DNA of 64,000 bases from CALBPI01 sp039033995 (GTDB taxonomy: Bacteria > Pseudomonadota > Gammaproteobacteria > Steroidobacterales > Woeseiaceae): positions 1 through 64,000 of the forward strand of contig JBCCBP010000012.1 of the NCBI GenBank assembly GCA_039033995.1. The letters run 5' to 3'. The notes beneath the pieces were generated by a model. It saw nothing but the letters and a program-made list of their open reading frames with translations. It ran no database searches and was not told the DNA's origin. Positions 60,973-64,000 of the stretch are shown here, in pieces. How positions within the stretch are numbered: the first letter of the stretch is position 1; each line of letters begins with the position of its first letter. Made by a program: the position numbers and the translations under genes.

Positions 60973-62544
60973 ATGACACAGCCGATCATCAATGTGGTGT
61001 GGTACAAGCGTGATCTGCGCGTGCAGGATCACGCGCCGCTGGTTGCCGCGGCCGATGAGGGTGCGGTGGTACCGTTGTATATCGTCGAGCCAGAGGTGCT
61101 CGGCGCGCCGGATATGGACGCGATGCACTACGCTTTTATCGCTGAGTGTCTGGCAGAGCTGCGCGACGACCTGACAGCCCTCGGCGCGCCGCTAATCGTG
61201 CGCGTGGGCGACCCGGTGGAAGTGTTCAATGCAATGCATCAGCAACAACCGTTGGCGCGTATTCTGGCCCATGAAGAAACGGGTAACGCGCTGACCTTCG
61301 CGAGAGACCTCCGTGTTGCCGATTGGGCGCGCGCGCACGGCGTCGGCTTTGATGAATGGCCGAACAATGGCGTCGTGCGTCGACTGGGTACACGTGATGG
61401 CTGGTCGTCAATCTGGAATCGGCGAATCAACGCGCCGCTGATCGATGCGCCGTCAGCGTTGCGTGCGACGTCGATCGCGCCAGGCCGGATACCCGACGTC
61501 GCGGAGTTAAGCCTGAAAGCTTTGCATCCGGCGGTAGCGACCCGCCGGCAGTCGCAAAGCGGCGGTGAATCGGCGGCGCACGAGACGTTGCGGAGTTTTC
61601 TCGATGAGCGCGGCCACGCTTATCAACGTGAGATCAGTGCACCCGCTAAAGCGCTGCGGTCGTGTTCCCGACTGAGTCCGTATCTCGCGTATGGCGCGCT
61701 GTCGATCCGGCAGGTCGTCGATGCCGCGCTGACGAGCGATCTGCCGAAGCGAGCATCGAGTGCGTTTGTTAGTCGCCTGCATTGGCACTGTCATTTCATT
61801 CAAAAGCTCGAATCGCAACCGTCCATTGAAACGCAGTGTTTTAATCCGTTGTACGAGTCGTTGCGCGGTGAGCCGGATGCCGCGCGTCTCAGCGCGTGGC
61901 AAAGCGGCAAGACGGGCTATCCGTTTGTCGATGCCTGTATTCGCGCCCTGCAAACGCAGGGCTGGATTAACTTCCGCATGCGGGCGATGTTGACGTCTTT
62001 CGCCGCATATGACCTCTGGCTGGACTGGCGCAGTTTTCGCGATTTCCTCGCGCGTCAATTTGTCGACTATGAGCCGGGTATTCATATTTCGCAATTGCAG
62101 ATGCAGAGCGGTGTCACCGGTATCAACACACCGCGGATGTACAATCCGATCAAGCAGGGTTACGACCACGACCCACAGGGCGATTTCATTCGCTGCTGGG
62201 TGCCGGAATTGCGGTCGGTTCCGACGCTGTTTATCCACGAGCCATGGAAAATGTCACCGCTGGAAATTGCTGAGAGTGGCGTCAGGTTAGGAGAAATCTA
62301 TCCGCTGCCGGTGGTGGACCACACTGAAGCCATTCGTGCTGCGCGAGCTGCTATTGGTGACGTTCGCCGATCGAGCGAACATCACGCAGCGGCGGCCTCG
62401 GTGTTCGACCAGCACGGCAGTCGTCGCGGCCGGCGCGATCGCGTCAGCCAGCGCCAGTACCGGGCACGTCGGAGTAGCGGACAAGATGCCGAGCGGTTCG
62501 ATTCTCCCAGTGTGGCCGACAAGCAGCTATCGCTCTTTGAATGA
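60973..62544 (+). CDS. Cryptochrome/photolyase-family protein
   Basis: 523 residues. The N-terminal photolyase domain (VVWYKRDLRVQDHAPL) is followed by the FAD-binding domain (SRLSPYLAYGALSIRQV, then INFRMRAMLTSFAAYDLWLDWR, and LQMQSGVTGINTPRMYNPIKQ). The last 70 or so residues are a charged, low-complexity tail ending KQLSLFE. This is a class I-like or cryptochrome-type protein, distinct from the class II gene divergent to it. The ATG at 60973 is used; a GTG at 60964 is possible. Confidence 0.88.
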   Translation: MTQPIINVVWYKRDLRVQDHAPLVAAADEGAVVPLYIVEPEVLGAPDMDAMHYAFIAECLAELRDDLTALGAPLIVRVGDPVEVFNAMHQQQPLARILAHEETGNALTFARDLRVADWARAHGVGFDEWPNNGVVRRLGTRDGWSSIWNRRINAPLIDAPSALRATSIAPGRIPDVAELSLKALHPAVATRRQSQSGGESAAHETLRSFLDERGHAYQREISAPAKALRSCSRLSPYLAYGALSIRQVVDAALTSDLPKRASSAFVSRLHWHCHFIQKLESQPSIETQCFNPLYESLRGEPDAARLSAWQSGKTGYPFVDACIRALQTQGWINFRMRAMLTSFAAYDLWLDWRSFRDFLARQFVDYEPGIHISQLQMQSGVTGINTPRMYNPIKQGYDHDPQGDFIRCWVPELRSVPTLFIHEPWKMSPLEIAESGVRLGEIYPLPVVDHTEAIRAARAAIGDVRRSSEHHAAAASVFDQHGSRRGRRDRVSQRQYRARRSSGQDAERFDSPSVADKQLSLFE

Positions 62545-62594
62545 CATCTCTCGCTCGCGTAATCTTGACGCAATCAAATCGATAGGAGCTTGAG

Positions 62595-63458
62595 ATGCGG
62601 CTCGTGAGTTTTCGTCAGGACCAGACAGCGAGCTACGGTGTCGTTACGGCCGCCGGTGTGATCGATGCCGGTCAGCGGCTACCGCAGTATGCCAGTCTCC
62701 GCGATGTTATTGCCGCCGACGCCATCGACTCCCTACGGAATCTGGCGCAGGATTTCGGCGCAGACTACGCCTTGGACGATATCGAGTTCTTGCCGGTTGT
62801 ACCCAATCCCGACAAGATTTTTTGTGTCGGAATTAATTACCGACCTCACGTCGAAGAGACCGGGCGCGATATCCCGAAATATCCGGTGCTGTTTACGCGC
62901 TTTGCGGGCAGTCAGGTGGGGCACGAGCAGTCGATGGTCGTGCCGTCTCTGTCGCACCGATTGGACTATGAAGGTGAGCTCGCGGTGGTTATCGGTCGGG
63001 CTGGGCGACATATCCCGAAGCACGGTGCGCTGCACCATGTGGCGGGTTACGCGATTTTTAACGATGGTTCAGTCAGGGACTACCAGCGCCACTCATCGCA
63101 GTTCACGCCCGGCAAGAATTTCGCGCGTTCGGGTAGTTTTGGTCCGTGGTTAACGACGTCCGATGAAATCGGTGATCCGACCACGCTGGAACTGACGACG
63201 CGTCTGAACGGCGAGCGCATGCAACATGCATCCGTCGCCGATCTGATTTTCGATATTCCGTATCTCATCGCCTACATTTCATCGTTTTGCGACCTTCTGC
63301 CTGGCGACGTCATTGTCACCGGTACGCCCGGCGGTGTGGGCTATGTCCGCAAACCGCCGCGGTATCTGCAGGCCGGCGACACGGTCGAGGTCGATATCAG
63401 CGGTCTCGGTGTGCTGCGCAACTCCATCGTGGACGAGGTGAACGCGCTTGGCCAATAG
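62595..63458 (+). CDS. Fumarylacetoacetate hydrolase-family protein
   Basis: 287 residues with the FAH metal site: DYEGELAVVIG, FNDGSVRDYQ, and a C-terminal GDVIVTGTPGGVG. Acts on C-C bonds of 2-oxo acids or acylpyruvates (acylpyruvase/2-keto-4-pentenoate hydratase group). AGGAG precedes the ATG. Its end overlaps the RimB start by 11 bases. Confidence 0.9.
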   Translation: MRLVSFRQDQTASYGVVTAAGVIDAGQRLPQYASLRDVIAADAIDSLRNLAQDFGADYALDDIEFLPVVPNPDKIFCVGINYRPHVEETGRDIPKYPVLFTRFAGSQVGHEQSMVVPSLSHRLDYEGELAVVIGRAGRHIPKHGALHHVAGYAIFNDGSVRDYQRHSSQFTPGKNFARSGSFGPWLTTSDEIGDPTTLELTTRLNGERMQHASVADLIFDIPYLIAYISSFCDLLPGDVIVTGTPGGVGYVRKPPRYLQAGDTVEVDISGLGVLRNSIVDEVNALGQ

Positions 63459-63885
63459 CGATCGGACCGTTATCGGTTGGCGTGAATGGGCCGCGTTACC
63501 CGCATTGGGGGTTGCACGTATCAAGGTCAAGATCGATACCGGTGCGCGCACCTCGGCGTTGCATGCAACATCGATCGAACCATACGAAACGGACGGCGAA
63601 CAGCGCGTCCGATTCCGTTTGCAACCTGGGCGAAAGGACACGACGATCATGCCGGTTCGCGACGCACGGGTTGTGGATACGCGGGACGTTACCAACTCGG
63701 GTGGTCAGGTTGAACAACGCTACGTGATCGAGACCGACATTGTATTGGGCGAGCAGCGCTGGCCGATCGAGATGACGCTCACATCGCGTGATACGATGAA
63801 ATTCAAAATGTTACTCGGTCGCACCGCCATGCGCGGTCGTTTGATCGTCGATCCGCAACGTTCGTTTCTGACCGGCCGACGCTGA
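63448..63885 (+). CDS. rimB: RimB-like retropepsin-fold protease (ATP-dependent zinc protease family)
   Basis: 145 residues from a TTG at 63448. The motif D30-T31-G32-A33 (KIDTGARTSALHA) and the closing LLGRTAMRGRLIVDP are typical of the family. In Pseudomonas RimB acts with RimK on poly-glutamylated ribosomal protein S6. The rimK gene starts 30 bases later. Confidence 0.9.
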   Translation: MANSDRTVIGWREWAALPALGVARIKVKIDTGARTSALHATSIEPYETDGEQRVRFRLQPGRKDTTIMPVRDARVVDTRDVTNSGGQVEQRYVIETDIVLGEQRWPIEMTLTSRDTMKFKMLLGRTAMRGRLIVDPQRSFLTGRR

Positions 63886-63915
63886 TCGCGTCGGCATCAC
63901 GTACTGGAGCCCCCA

Positions 63916-64000
63916 TTGAGAATCGCGATTCTTTCTCGCAACAAGAACCTGTATTCAACACGCCGTCTCGTCGAAGCTTGCGAGTCACGCGACCACGAAG
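63916..64000 (+). CDS. rimK: RimK, ribosomal S6 glutamate ligase (partial, cut by window end)
   Basis: A TTG start gives M-RIAILSRNKNLYSTRRLVEA, the conserved N-terminus of RimK ATP-grasp ligase. GGAG lies 7 bases before the TTG. Only 28 residues are inside the window. Confidence 0.9.
   Translation, partial: MRIAILSRNKNLYSTRRLVEACESRDHE

Noticed and set aside
1..64000. CRISPR arrays, insertion sequences, prophage or integron attC sites
   Set aside because: No regular repeats with spacers, transposase or integrase genes, or attC-like palindromes were seen.

Overview
The window (about 64 kb) reads as chromosome of a free-living, probably aquatic, gammaproteobacterium. RdgC, a PBP1b followed by a TPR lipoprotein, a RimB/RimK pair, HiPIP, TonB-dependent thiamine uptake under a TPP riboswitch, and two photolyases fit that lineage. 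No rRNA, tRNA, CRISPR array, insertion sequence or prophage was seen. Genes are dense, with many ATGA, GTGA or TGATG overlaps. Sampled housekeeping DNA is about 60% G+C.

Layout. 1-3 kb: an SDR reductase and a PfkB sugar kinase (KDG-kinase type), likely the end of a uronate/alginate route. 2.3-10.4 kb: an anchored protein of unknown role, an M20 amidohydrolase lipoprotein, an EEP-family lipoprotein, a TetR/Rieske oxygenase divergent pair with two perfect operators, a DUF1428 protein, and unrecognised secreted proteins and lipoproteins. 11-22 kb: an accessory island with a 2477-residue secreted SpvB/FG-GAP/RHS protein, an overlapping small lipoprotein gene, and seven small secreted proteins sharing one pattern (three before, four after). 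This is the most unusual region. 22-27.6 kb: an AraC/PAS regulator divergent from a full trans-4-hydroxy-L-proline catabolic operon. 28-35 kb: a periplasmic molybdenum hydroxylase (IorAB type) and an NCS1 permease/HyuA/DUF917 operon. 35-46 kb: aldo-keto reductase, AlkA-like glycosylase, PBP1b plus LpoP-like activator, RdgC, ATP-grasp enzyme, M24 and DUF885 peptidases, a beta-hydroxyacid dehydrogenase and a Ni/Co-type permease. 46.3-50.2 kb: a thiamine salvage operon (TPP riboswitch, TonB receptor, YkoF-like protein, PnuT, kinase). 50-57 kb: GloB, an amidohydrolase, an M16 protease and a histidine phosphatase. 57 kb: a strong candidate small RNA just before the HiPIP gene. 58-62.5 kb: a class II photolyase fused to an amine-oxidase-like flavoprotein, coupled to a DUF2256-DUF3253 protein and divergent from a second photolyase. 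62.6-64 kb: FAH-family hydrolase, RimB, and the start of RimK cut by the window edge.

The best candidates for new biology are the RHS/small-protein island, the three-hairpin RNA at about 57.06-57.18 kb, and the photolyase-oxidase fusion. Family calls come from motifs read by eye; no database search was possible.
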